Shown here: one piece after another, positions 50,757 through 63,439 of the stretch | How the letters are laid out: each line of letters starts with the position of its first letter | How positions within the stretch are numbered: position 1 is the stretch's first letter | NCBI GenBank assembly: GCA_022749755.1 | Contig: JAGQDM010000070.1 | Coordinates: 4,761,183-4,825,182 of the forward strand | Source of the DNA: Azadirachta indica | Taxonomy: Eukaryota; Streptophyta; Magnoliopsida; Sapindales; Meliaceae | DNA: 64,000 nucleotides | Direction of reading: 5' to 3' | The notes under the pieces: generated by a model | What the model was told of the DNA's origin: nothing | Database searches by the model: none | What the model saw: only the letters and a program-made list of their open reading frames with translations | Position numbers and translations under genes: made by a program

Positions 50757-52675
50757 CCGACCATGGAGGTTGAACTTTCCTGTGCCAATGAGAAGGAAGA
50801 GTGTAAATCAGAGCTGCAGCACCAGAAACTCTCAGGTGTTACCATGCTAAAGCACAGTAATTAGTAATTAGTTACCTTGGCTGTTTCCCTACTCAATACA
50901 ATCTCTGCCTAGTGAACATTGCTGCATAAGTTAGGTAGCCTTGTAAGGAGGCAAGAATGAAAAGCCATCAACGAGCTTCACACACTTCAATCCCCACTTC
51001 ACCACGAAAAACTCAATAAGATGGCGCCTGCTGTACATTGCTTGTAAAAAAAGAATAACTATGCAATGCATGAGAAAAGGTAACATCATCACCAGTAGAT
51101 TGCATATACCCCAATCTGGAGAACTCTGTAGCAGATATGTGAGGGTGACGAAGTGGTCATCAAAGGCTTATCTCCAAAACCAGAAAAAATATTTCAGCTC
51201 AAGTCAGCAAGTTGGAGGGAAAAAGTTAAATAGATTAGATTTTCCAAAGCACAGACTTTTACCACTGCATCATAAAACAGGTGAGCCCAATGAATAATTT
51301 TGGGATGTAAATCAAACATAGGTGCACCCTGAACACGTCATATCAAGCCCATTACCCACAAAATAAATAAAATCTCCAGGAAAAAACTCATAAGCCGACT
51401 CTTCCTTCTGCTCTCAATGCACAGACAAGACCTAAACTTGAGAGAGTATATCAAAAACAGTAAAATTGTGATAGATTCAGTTTATTCAGCTCACAGTCCA
51501 TGCTTTCCAACACCTGCAAATCCAATAAAGCAAAGAAAGAAAAATACTACTTGGCACAAGAGGTAATGACAGTCTAGAAAAATTAACTCAAGTGGCAGGC
51601 TATACGTAATCGTCCATAAGCAGCTTGTTCAAAAGAATTTCAAGAACCAACTAAAAGTACCTTCATAAGTGATTCAAAGCTATAAAAAGCTCTTTCAAAC
51701 AGCCAAAAAGTACTTTCACGTCTAATTTACAAAATTTGGCTGAAATATAAAAAGAAGCACTTGAATTTGAAAAACTTGATTTGTGCTTTCCAAAAGTCAC
51801 CTTTTCAAGAAACTCCTTTTAAGTGTTTTTTCTTGACAACACTAGAAGTCTTAACATATTAATTTAAATAAACTTACATCATCATATTGGTCCTGCAAAA
51901 AGGGAAAAACTGAACTGAAGCCATGTTTAGGATTAAAATATTATAACTTCGAAGCTAAAACTATTGTGAAATGAAATCACTAGAGCTCAAATATAAATAG
52001 AAAAATGAATCGTCTCCCCTAACAATTGGCATTTAGAGAAAATTTTAGTTGTTGTGCTTTTAAAGCACAGACGAAGTATAACAGTCCTAAACTAAGCTTT
52101 ACCAATTCAAATCAAGTCTAGATACCTCTGCGCTAAGCGTATCATCAACAAGTGCGACATTGAACCCAATTCGCTGCAACCAATCCAGTCAATGAAGTTC
52201 CTACGCCAAGCTGCAAAACGACCAATTATGTAAACAAATATACCAACGTTAATAGAAATAATGGAAGCTGGATGCAGATAGGAATTGCACATATCTTAAC
52301 TACAGTGCCCCCCAAAAACGCTCAGTTTTGGCAAAAATAATCCGGCACAATAACGCCACAAGGCAACAGGAAGAAACAATATTCTTGTTTCATATTCTGA
52401 GTCCTCAAATACAAAATAAATAAATAAATAAATAAACTAGAAATTTCGGTCTTTTCTTTGAAATTTTAGTTGTTTACAAATTTATTTAACCGAGTATCAT
52501 AATATCTGAGATAGAGTACTGAGGGTTTATCCGATTCATCGCCCAAATGATGCCGAGATACCGTTTTCATGTGCTTATTAGACATTTCGTCGGAATCTAT
52601 AGTTGAATCAAAGTCGTTCATCCCGTCAGACATCTCCGGGCACAGTATTAGCGGTTCAAGAGGCGCGAAAACCAA
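50757..52675 (-). pseudogene. METTL23-type methyltransferase pseudogene (duplication unit 1)
   Basis: Decayed copy of the intact gene at 56135-58321. Exon-like blocks remain at roughly 52675-52490 (exon 1), 52405-52310 (exon 2), 52215-52130 (exon 3), 51520-51470 (exon 4), 51360-51275, 51190-51100 and 51035-50757 (exons 5-7). Lesions seen directly: the exon 1 donor GTAAC has become GTTAA; exon 2 reads EYCFFLLPCGVIVPDYFCQN and then hits an in-frame TGA (52322-52324). Exon 3 loses frame after GLVAA and meets TGA codons; exon 4 has internal deletions. The adenosylmethionine motif LGAGTSLPG is reduced to LGVGTSLTG. Several independent defects make this a true pseudogene rather than a sequencing artefact. 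Its neighbour, the peroxidase, stayed intact. Confidence 0.9.
51605..51845. repeat. Intronic element, single copy in unit 1
   Basis: Block with CAAACAGCCAAAA, AGCACTTGAA and TTGTGCTTTCC. Two related copies occur at 57060-57290 and 57355-57605 in the corresponding intron of the intact gene. The CAAACAGC and AAGCACTT-type words resemble common plant MITEs, but no terminal inverted repeats or target duplications could be set. Confidence 0.65.
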
Positions 52676-52690
52676 CCGAACTGCTATGTG

Positions 52691-53935
52691 GGGTGCAGAA
52701 ACGGCGTCGTTACGAACGGTGAATAATTAGAACCTCTTTATGACCGCTTTTCAAAATTCTATAATTGATTTTAAATTTTTAATAAGTCCAACAAATTGTG
52801 AAGAAATACCCCCAATAAAAGTTGGAAAATTAATTTAATTTATTTTTGAAACTATTTACATAGAAAAAATTATTATGTTAATGAAATACTATTTCTCTCT
52901 CTACTCTTCACAACTGTCAACTGTGAAATTAATTTATTATAAATTTTTAATGAGATTAAAAATTTAATTACATGAAATAAATAGATTCAGATATATAAAA
53001 AAAAAAAACTTCAAAGGAATTTAATAAAATTTATTACTATTTTTTAAATAATATGTTTTTCAAAAATTATGGAACCGACAATTCTGGGGCCATTTTGCCA
53101 TAACATGATGCGGATTAATTGATGATTTTGGTAATCACGAGATTTAATTTTAATTTAATAGTCAAAAGGCTAAATTATGCTATGATGAAACATTGAGGCT
53201 GAAAGGTTTATGATCGCTATCAAAAGCTACTTACAGTTCCTTCACGGTAGAATTGGAAGAAAACGGGAAATCACGTGCTAACCAGTTGGTAAACTTCTAT
53301 TTTTTTGGGATTCGATTGTTATCGGCTATGAGTGTCGGTAATCTTTTTTTTCAATTTTAGTTGAAGTGTTTTCATCAACCCATATTTTTAGATTGTGCTA
53401 CAATAAACTTAGTTTAGCAAAAATTTTGATAAAGTATTTAAATTTTAAACTGTAATAATGCATAATTAATTGCAGTAAAAATTTCAAAGATACAACTCGC
53501 AGCTGCCTTTTAAGTATAAACAAGTGAATGATTAGTTAACATTACTAAATCTGTTAGTGAAACAGGCTTGAATATGCATGTCACATGGTTATGATGCCAA
53601 AAACAAAGCTTGATCTTCAACATGATGCATAATAATGAGTTATTTCATTATACAAAGTGATATTCAATCATGAATAGGCCGTAAATCAAGGGAAAGAACA
53701 AAGTAAATTGGGTCACAGATCTGCCTGCAGCTGGATGTGACAAGCACTTTCATGCAGAATTGCTAGAATGCTTGAAATACAAGGCTCCATTATTGCCACT
53801 TTGAATAGAAAATCCATTTTTTACGGGGCCACATTTCTATCATTACTGTCAATAGCAAATCTCTCTGCCTATATAAATACCCTTTATTAGGCTTAATTAT
53901 CTCCAGAGAGTTGGAGTTAGAAGGGAGTTGTAATC
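52691..53935. promoter_or_regulatory. Junction of the duplication units and peroxidase copy 2 promoter
   Basis: 52691-53080 is unshared AT-rich sequence, possibly the duplication junction. From about 53080 it matches the unit 1 peroxidase upstream region. The single GCCAAAAAC...GAATAGGCC block lies at 53595-53700. Confidence 0.6.
53872..53879 (+). promoter_or_regulatory. TATA box of peroxidase copy 2
   Basis: TATAAATA lies 57-64 bp upstream of the ATG at 53936, in the conserved block CTATATAAATACCCTTTATTA. Confidence 0.75.
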
Positions 53936-55169
<1,234 letters not shown>

Positions 55170-56134
55170 GGATCAATATGATGATATCTCTGCTGAGTGC
55201 TATCTTATGAAAGCTGGAAAAATGTCTGTGCAATTTGGTTTCATATGGCAGAATAGCAGCCATATTATTGCAATAAATTTCAATCACAATATGCAAGAGT
55301 TGATAGGTAAGAGTAAGATGTTTAAACCTAAGCTGGGTTATGCTCTCAGAACAACATTTTCTACCTATCTTGTCCAGAAGGTGTATTACAAGAAATAACA
55401 TACTATGAATCCAATGTCAAGAAAATAGTTGACAGATTGCAAGCATTAAACAAAATTATTCAGAACATTAAATGGGCAACTCTTATACGAAATAAAGTTT
55501 CAAATAACTATTCCAACCACAACCACTATCATCCTTATCATCTATCTAGATGCTGGAGAAAACGTAGAAAGATCAAATCAGTCAGAGCAGGAAAGCCAGA
55601 TCTTGGGGGCAAAAGAATACAAGACAAACCCTTTCATTGATGCATACAACAAACGATCTCACTATGACATGGTTCAACCAATTTAGCTGGGTTACACTCC
55701 AGCTCTGTCCACAACCAGGGATTGGCCGTTACTGTATAATATAATAAACATTACAGTATAATATAATAAAATTGGTTGAACATTACTGTATTACATTAAA
55801 AAAAGAAACAATTCTTCAGAAAGTAATTCAAGTCAATCCCCAGAAATATTCATGCATTTCCATCAGTGGAGCAAATCAAATATTATCAAGGCTCAACAGA
55901 TTACTCTGAAGTTTCAAATACAAGGGTACGGCCCATGCTGGGTCAAGTTGGGAAGTCATTGTTGAACAGATAACAAACTAGAGTGACCACTAATCCTATG
56001 TCCTAGAATAGTCCACAGTAAAATTTCGGGAAGCTATGTCCTCAGAAAAACTTTGCATTCAGAAGTAAGGTTTCTTACTGTCATAACAAGCAGTAGAAGT
56101 CCATAAACATAAGTGATAAAAGTGAACCAGAATA
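55170..56134. other. Spacer between peroxidase copy 2 and the methyltransferase gene
   Basis: Peroxidase 3'UTR (AATAAA near 55271) and shared duplicated flank. A short local repeat of TATAATATAATAAACATTACAG-like sequence occurs at about 55735-55770. No gene is supported. Confidence 0.55.
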
Positions 56135-58321
56135 TTAATCATTTCCCATGGAAGCTGAAGTTTCCTGTGCCCATGAGAAGCAAGAATGTAAATCAAAGCT
56201 GCAGCACCAGAAACTCACAGATATTACTGTGTTAATCCATAGCAATTTGGAATTAGTTACCTTGGCCGGTTCACTACTCAATATGATCTCTGCCAATTGG
56301 ATGTTGCCACTTAGTTCGGCAGCCTTATAAGGTGGCAAGAATGAAAAGCCGTCAATGAGCTTCACACACTTCAATCCCCACTTCACCATCAAGAACTCAA
56401 TAAGATAATGCCCACTGCACATTGCTAGTAACAAAAAATAAATACGCAAATGCATACACCACAATCTGAGGCAGATGGAAGGAAGAAGGATACCTTCGAT
56501 TATGATAAGTTGTTATGAAGATGGATCCTGGAGAATTTTGGAGCAGGTATGTGATGGTAGCAAAGAGGTCATCAAAGGCTTACCAGCGAAAGAAGAAACA
56601 ACATTTCAGTCCAAGTAAATGAATTAAAGTTACAGAAGAGAGCAGATCAACATTTCAAAAGCACATATTTTTACCACTTGCATCATAAAACACATCAGCC
56701 CCCAGAATAATTTGTGGCTGTAAATCAAATATAGATGCATCCCAAACTCCCCATGTCAGTCCCATTACCTACAAAATAGATCTCTTCCAATAAACAACGC
56801 ATGGGCCAACCTTTTAAAATTCTTTCTATGCACAAATGATATATACACTTGCAGGGTGTGTATACAAAACAGTAAAAATTGTGATAGTTTACTTTACACT
56901 TCAGTTTATTTAGCTCACAGACTCTTTTCATGTTCTCCAGAACCTGCAAATCAAGAAGAAAAAGGAAAATGACAAATACTACTTAGCACAAGCAGTAGCA
57001 AATAGCAACACTCTACACAAATTAATTTTAAGTAGCATGTTATTCATAATCATTCATAAGCAGCTTCTTCAAAAGAATTTTAAGAACTGATTAAAAGTAC
57101 CTTATAAGTGATTCTAAAGCTATCAAAAGCGCTTTCAAACAGCCAAAGACACTTTTAAATCGAATCTATATAAAGTTTGGTCAAAATATAACGTGTTTTT
57201 TGGATCAAGAAGCACTTGCAGTTCAAACACTTGATTGTGCTTCCGTCAAAGTCTTTTGAGAAACCTCTTTTAAGTTCTCTCACTTGGTAAATCCAGGACA
57301 GGAAAAAAAAAAAAAAAAAAAAACTACTCACAGAAAGATGTAACAATAGTCCAGACTCTTCCAAAGAATTTCAAGAACTGACTAAAAGGCTAAAAGTACC
57401 TAGTAAATGACTTTAAAACTATCAAAGCGCTTTCAAACAGCCAAAAGCACTATTATGACAAATCTATAAAGTTTGGCCAAAATATAAAGTGTTTTCTGGG
57501 ATCAAAGAAGCACTTGAAGTTGAAACACTTAATTTGTGCTTTCCTAGAAGGTGCTGTTTCAAAGTGCTTTTACTTGGCAATGCTGGGTAGTTCCAAACAA
57601 GCCTTAACGTTATACTTCAAATGAAATTCTATCGTGGACCCCAAAAATGGGCAAAACAGAAAGCTGAACTTAGATAATTGGAATTAAATGTAGATACCTC
57701 TACTCTATCGGAGTCGTCAGTAAGTATGACGTTTGAACCAACTTTTGCTGCAACCAATCCCGGCAATGAGGTTCCCGCACCAAGCTGCAAAACAAAAAAA
57801 TCAAACAAACAACGTACTAATATTACTAAGAAAGAAGAGAAGCTGAATGCGGATAGGAATGGCTTATACCTCGACCACATTAGCTCCGGGAAAACGATAT
57901 CTCTGTTGCCAAACATACTCCGCCAGAATAACGCCACAGGGCCACACGAAGAGCCCGTATTCTTCTTTAATATTCTGAGCCACCATTGCCAACAATACAT
58001 CAAAATTATCAAAATAAAGGAAAATAACATAAATAAAAAAATTAACACTTATGTATTTTTAGTTACCTCCATGATAGAGATTGAGAATGAGGGTTTATCC
58101 GACTCATCGCCGAAATGATGCCGAGATACCGTTGTCATGTGCTCATTGGAAATTTCGCAGCCGTCGTCCTCGTCGGAATCCATCTTTGAATCGAAGTCAT
58201 TCATCCGGTCAGTCATCCCCAAGCTCAACGGTAGCACTAGTCCAAGTGGCGCCAAAGCTAACCGCCAACTGCTAATCCCCAAGCTCAACGGTAGCACTTG
58301 TCCAAGAGGCGCTAAAGCCAA
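56135..58321 (-). CDS. METTL23: METTL23-type protein methyltransferase
   Basis: Seven-beta-strand S-adenosylmethionine-dependent methyltransferase (lysine methyltransferase family 16). Exons in coding order: 58321 or 58216 to 58067, 57974-57870, 57784-57698, 56943-56893, 56768-56675, 56578-56494, 56414-56135; the frame is intact. Core motifs: EEYGLFVWPCGVILAEYVW, motif I LGAGTSLPGLVAAKVG, the acidic post-I LTDD, GLTWGVWD and GADVFYDAS, then WGLKCVKLIDGFSFLPPY. Two starts are possible. Met at 58216 (MTDRMNDFDS) gives 283 residues and agrees with the family. Met at 58321 gives 318 and includes a duplicated 20-residue unit. The C-terminus may read through to 56135, or a 62-nt GT..AG intron after SSEPAK would end the protein two residues later. 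Its unit 1 twin is a pseudogene, so this is the only working copy here. It diverges from the USP gene. Confidence 0.87.
57060..57605. repeat. Two tandem copies of the intronic element in the intact methyltransferase gene
   Basis: Copies at about 57060-57290 and 57355-57605 share AAGAACTGA(C)TAAAAG, CTTTCAAACAGCCAAA, TAAAGTTTGG(C/T)CAAAATATAA and AGAAGCACTTG. A 21-base A tract (57302-57322) separates them. Unit 1 has one copy (51605-51845), so the doubling occurred in unit 2 or one copy was lost from unit 1. Confidence 0.75.
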
Positions 58322-58336
58322 CAGCCAACTGGTAAT
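58217..58336. repeat. 60-bp tandem duplication at the 5' end of the methyltransferase gene
   Basis: Two adjacent 60-bp units (58217-58276 and 58277-58336), both containing AAGCTCAACGGTAGCACT and GTCCAAG, about 88 percent identical by eye. The period is a multiple of three and the frame stays open, so it encodes LALAPLGLVLPLSLG twice if the upstream start is used. The pseudogene has a single, diverged unit (VFAPLEPLILCPE). Confidence 0.88.
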
Positions 58337-59001
58337 TGCTGACTACAGAAGGGCAGGGCTTCGTTTAGGAAGTTCTAAAATAACAGTGTATTAAATATGA
58401 TTGATTTTTTATTTCTATTTTTTCATTTAAGACCTCTTTTATTAGGAAAGGTACTTTTAAAAATGCGTTAAAAAACTTTTAAAATTTTGATATTATTTAA
58501 AAAGATAATTTTATCCACAATTTTTAATATTAAAAATTATTAGCAGAAATTTTATTAAAATAACGGATATGCAAGGAAGATGATCCATATGCATATGCAG
58601 TATATTAAAGATTCTAATATATAATTATCGTCATATTATTTTATTAAAAATAATCATTCATCGTTATCCTCTATCAATAATTAACAATTATTATATTTAC
58701 CAAACCACGGTTTTATCCAAATTTGCCGCTACAGTACACATAGTACCCAACTTCAATTCCACCGAAAGACAAAATCAACGGCTACGACCCACAACCCCCA
58801 CTAAATGGAGCCGCAATCAACACACCAAAGTTAAACATGGCCCACTCTTAAATCAAACACACCGATCTTCAGTACACGTCACACACATGCAATCCTCATC
58901 CTTCCAAATCATTGTTAAATTTCCGTACTTGAATCGCGAACCAACCCCAATCTTCTTCTTCTTCTTCTTCTTCACTCTTTGCACTCTCAGCTTATGCTTC
59001 A
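58337..59001. promoter_or_regulatory. Divergent promoter region between METTL23 and USP genes
   Basis: About 670 bp between the start regions of two genes transcribed away from each other. The USP leader at about 58900-59001 carries a TTC repeat (TCTTCTTCTTCTTCTTCTTC near 58952). No clear TATA box near either start; possibly TATA-less. Confidence 0.55.
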
Positions 59002-61427
59002 ATGGCTTTCGCTCACTACTTGCTTTCTGTTAGACCTGTTCCCGTTGTAACCTCAGACCAGAGTAAAATCACGGTATTGCCATCGCTAATTTCTTCTTCT
59101 TCTTCTGTTGCCACGCACTCAAAAGCTCGAAAGCTCTCTATTTTTTCTAGGATCCGCAGAATCGGACATAGAGGTATTTTCGTAGGCTAATTAACTTTTA
59201 TCCTTTTTTATGAAATTAATGAATTCTTTACTCGTACCGTATGATGGATGATTTTGTGTTTACTAGCATTTTCCTTTTTTTTTTGGGTAATTTTTATTTT
59301 TAATTAATTTATTTATTTTTGACATAAGAATTTATAAATATTGAGAATTTATATCAATGGAATGATAATGTTGTAAGAGTCGGACAATGACTTTTTTTAA
59401 AATAAAATTTATGTTTTTTTAATTTTAAGTGAAGTAACTGGAGAAATTGATGGAGGATTGTAGTGGCTCTTAGAAAGTCGCTGATAAATCTTTGGTGATA
59501 TTGATAATTTCTGATAGGAAGTGATAAATTATCAATTTTATTTTTAGAACTTTTTGGTTTATAATTTATTAATTTGTTTATTGAGGAGCTTGGAGTTGTG
59601 AAAATTTAGGTGGTATATGGATTGCTAGATTCTTTATTGAGCAATAAAACTTTAAGACGATACCAATTGAGAACAATCTTGATTATCGAACCCTATCTGA
59701 AAATCTAGAAGCTTATATTACGAAGGTAACTAGGCAACAATGAAGATAACATATTTGCACCTGAACCAATGGAGGAACAGGAATCAACTTTTCAATGGCC
59801 TGAGTAGAATTGTTTAATAACATCAGCTGTACTCTTGCTTGTCGTGAGAAATAAGTTGAGTTTGTAACTTATGGTGCATTTTTTATCAAGGTAATTTATG
59901 AAAGATTTCTGTACCAAAAAAAATAAAGGCAGAAATTGTTGTGGTATTTCTGTATGGTTAGGGAGTTGTTGAATTGCTTTATTTGTTCAAGCTGCTGTAA
60001 GTTTCTTGGTGCTTCCCAATCAAACTTATCTATTACTTGGTGACCTTCCCAGCTGCTTGTTTTCTTCTGTCTTATTGCAAGTTAGAGAATGTATGTCGTT
60101 TATTTATGTGTATGTTGTTTATTTGTCTGGTGACTCAGTTGTTTTAATCTTATTGTCATCAGCCAAGGTTAAGTCACAAGAATCTGAAGTCAGCTTAGCT
60201 GCAGAAGCATTTACCACTTTCAAGCATTTGCTTCTGCCAATCACAGACAGGAATCCATATCTTTCTGGAGGAACAAGACAGGTGAACTATGTTTAAACGT
60301 GCCTCAATATCACAACATTTGCTGTTATTTTCTTCAGACAAGTTACTCTGTGTCCCACAATCATGTGATCTTTAAAGATATTCTTCTTTCTGTTTCTTTA
60401 TTACGTTTGTTGGAATTTGGGGAGTCTTGGTACATTATCTACTTTCCTATTGTGAATATTAATGTTGGTTGCTAGGAGTAGCAATGTTGCACAATCCTGT
60501 ATGAACCTTATTATAACATATAATGCATTTCTGCTAGTGTCTGCTTGTAATGGAATTGTGAATTGTTGGTTGACTTGTAAGTGGAAATGTAGAGCAAAGT
60601 CTTACCTGATGCTGATGACATACTGGGTAGCTTTGCTGTGCTCTAGTTTTGTTGACACAATGTCTTAACTATACTTTGTTTGCGAGTGTCGAGCAAAGTC
60701 TTACCTGATGCTGATGACATACTGGGTAGCTTTGCTGTGCTCTAGTTTTGTTGACACAATGTCTTAACTATACTTTGTTTGCGAGTGTCTCACTCTGTTG
60801 GTGCTACTTTTTTCTAATAGGCAGCTGCAACTACTGCTGCTTTGGCAAAGAAGTATGGGGCTGACATCACTGTCGTGGGTATGTAAACTGGTCTCTGTTG
60901 ACACCCTTTGATATATGCTAGTGATGGAAAGCAGTAGAGACAAATTCTTCTCTCACAGACCATTTTAGTGAACGATTTCAAGGAAAATAGAACTTTATGT
61001 TCTTTGCAGTTATCGATGAAAAGCAGAAAGAATCGCTGCCAGAGCATGAAACTCAGTTGTCTAGCATCCGCTGGCATCTCTCAGAAGGTTTGTATGCAAC
61101 CTCATGTTTCTATACACAACACAACTTTTCAATTTTCTTGTTGAATATTTGTTAAAATATTCTAAGAATGTATATGTTTATGACTAGCTGCTAATTTCTA
61201 ATGATTTTTATGTGACATGAAAAATATAAATAGGCGGGTTCCAGGAATTCAGATTGTTAGAGAAACTTGGGGAAGGGAGCAAGCCCACAGCTATCATCGG
61301 TGAGGTTGCTGATGACTTGAATTTAGATTTAGTAGTCATAAGCATGGAAGCCATCCATTCCAAGCATGTCGATGCAAACCTTCTGGCTGAGTTCATTCCA
61401 TGTCCCGTCTTGCTTCTGCCATTATAA
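59002..61427 (+). CDS. Universal stress protein (USP) domain protein, probably plastid-targeted
   Basis: Small USP/HUP-fold protein, 206 residues from five exons: 59002-59173, 60163-60281, 60821-60878, 61010-61087, 61234-61427. The frame is intact. The first 60 residues are rich in Ser, Arg and Lys without acids (SSSSSVATHSKARKLS, FSRIRRIGHR), as expected for a chloroplast transit peptide. The USP domain starts at FKHLLLPITD, continues with the helix AAATTAALAKKYGADITVVVIDE, and ends with VADDLNLDLVVISMEAIHS and FIPCPVLLLPL. The ATP-binding GxxGxxxxxxxxxG(S/T) signature of bacterial-type USPs is absent at the end, so nucleotide binding is doubtful. Intron 2 holds a 99-bp perfect tandem duplication. 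A broken copy of exon 1 lies at 63440. Biochemical function unknown. Confidence 0.88.
60592..60789. repeat. 99-bp perfect tandem duplication in USP intron 2
   Basis: The units 60592-60690 and 60691-60789 (starting GAGCAAAGTCTTACCTG, ending GCGAGTGTC) appear identical base for base. This indicates a very recent duplication or an assembly artefact. It lies 31 bp upstream of exon 3, so it may include or displace the branch point. Confidence 0.95.
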
Positions 61428-63439
61428 ATGTTGTTTTGTCACAGACAAGGCAGTAACCGAATTGTTGTTGCAAAAGCCAGTTTTTCAGTTGATCAAATTC
61501 TGGATCATACGACATTTTAGCCCCATCAGATTAATTCAAATGAAACTGGGGCTAACTGTTTTGACCCTTGGAAAGGGGCCAACCTCCTATTGTAAATTTT
61601 AGCTTTGTTCTTGATCATCTTTCTTTTTCAGAGTGTAATACCTTTTGTGACACTAGCAGGGTTAGTATTTCTTCCCAGTAATCTGTGTGTAGCATGAGAA
61701 ATCTGTGTCTTTTTATGAAGTAATCATGGATTGGACAAGCCTCACTTTTCTCGGTTATCTTCGCAGTTGTTGTACTTCTTTATTGTTAGATAAACGTCCT
61801 CTTTTATCAGGAATCTAATGTATGTGAATTGTTCACATATTTTATATTTACACTTGACAGTGATTTTCTTTCACAGTAACAGTATATTTAAAAGTCAATT
61901 TCAATCTGAAACATCTCTTTAAACTGAGACCGAAGTTGTTTGGTTTCTGATCTCCAAATTTAGAAACAATAATAAGAATAATGTTTCAAGATGGTCTTGG
62001 TACTGATATTAGGGTCTTTCTGCTTAAGGACATCGGTCTCCTTTCAAGCATCAAATTCTGAACAACGTTTCTTATTATCCGGAAGTCAGAAGTAATCGGA
62101 GCAGCAGATGAAAATGCAATAAACACAGTTGGAAATTTTCCGGAAATTAGTCCATCTCGCTGTAAGTAAAGAAATTTTTTCTGTTAAATCTGCTGTAGAT
62201 TTTGTACTTATCAATAAGATGCAAGGTGATACTTGGATTTCTGAAAAGGCAACGGCAATTCCTCTGGACGTAAGCACACCCAGTCGCAATACCTGCAATT
62301 TGTAAAGGCTACTCGTAAATCCAGGAAAACTTACGATTTTCCACAACACACAGAGTGGGGAAATTTACACGTCAAGTGACACATTAAGCAGATAACAAGA
62401 GGAAAATGTAATCCAGAGATGTGAGAAAACGACAGGAAAAAACAAGGTACAAGAATGGTTCTACTATATCGAACACACATAAAAGCTCGACTCAGGCAGA
62501 ATATGGTGATGAAGCCTGAAGAATGAGATTTTTCAGCCGATCTTCTTCAATAGATTATGCCAACTCTGTACGTGATTTTTGTGGTTGATCTGTGTTACAG
62601 TGAGATGATATGGCAACAAAATAATTCAACTTCCCCTACAGCTAGGGGAAATCCCTTTTTTTTTTATTTTTCCCCTTTTCTTAGGGGATGAGCCTCATCA
62701 AAATGAGGAAATTGCATTAAACAAAAGAAAAGATATATCAAAGCATGAACCTTTCCGAAAGTATTAATAAAACCTAAAATTAGAAATGCTCTAATGCACC
62801 CGTTCTGATACTAATCGAAAGATTCATTAGTAGGTGAATTTTTAATTTTAATTAATTATTAAATTAATTAATTAAATATTAAAAGATTTCATAATTAATC
62901 TAATCAAGTACATCACAAATAAAATAATGATGAGTGATGACACCAACTTATGTCAGATTAATTGTTAAGAAGTAAAAACAAAAAGAACTTTACATGTATG
63001 TTGTTCAGCTTGAAGCTAATCAATTGCTTTAGCCTTTTTTGTTGGCTTATATTTAAAGTTGTTGGCACTGGCAGGCAATTTAGTGGAGACTGGAGAGGAA
63101 TGGTTGTTTGTTTTCCCCCAAGCACGATCGAAGAATGTTCAAATTTTTGTGAAGCCAGCAAAGGACAGAATAAGAACAAAATTCATGCAAGAAGCAAAGC
63201 AAATTTGGAAAGGTATTATTAGTTTATGTAATTATAGAATTTGTATAAAATTTCTATGGGTAGAGTTACTCATTGCTACACCAACATGAGATTATATATA
63301 CTCAGTGCAATCTGCCTTGTCGTGAGATATATATTTAAAGTTGACTCCTAGTATTACAGGACTATATTACATCAATTTATTGAGCAGCATGATTTAATTT
63401 TATGAGTGTCAGAGAATGTGATGGTCATTTGGTCTCATT
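61428..63439. other. Intergenic spacer, 2 kb
   Basis: USP 3'UTR to about 61700, then sequence of unknown nature. A minus-strand frame at 62086-62349 and plus-strand frames at 62962-63289 are open but show no recognisable domain. The latter, with a stretch like EEWLFVFPQARSKNVQIFV, could be decayed transposon coding sequence. AT palindromic runs occur at 62840-62880. Confidence 0.5.

Noticed and set aside
52466..52675. Possible functional short methyltransferase start in unit 1
   Set aside because: The exon is open but its donor is destroyed and the following exons contain stops and frame losses, so no full enzyme can be made.
58081..58394. Plus-strand frames over the methyltransferase first exon
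   Set aside because: They are antisense to a conserved exon, and their internal repeat is the 60-bp duplication read backwards.
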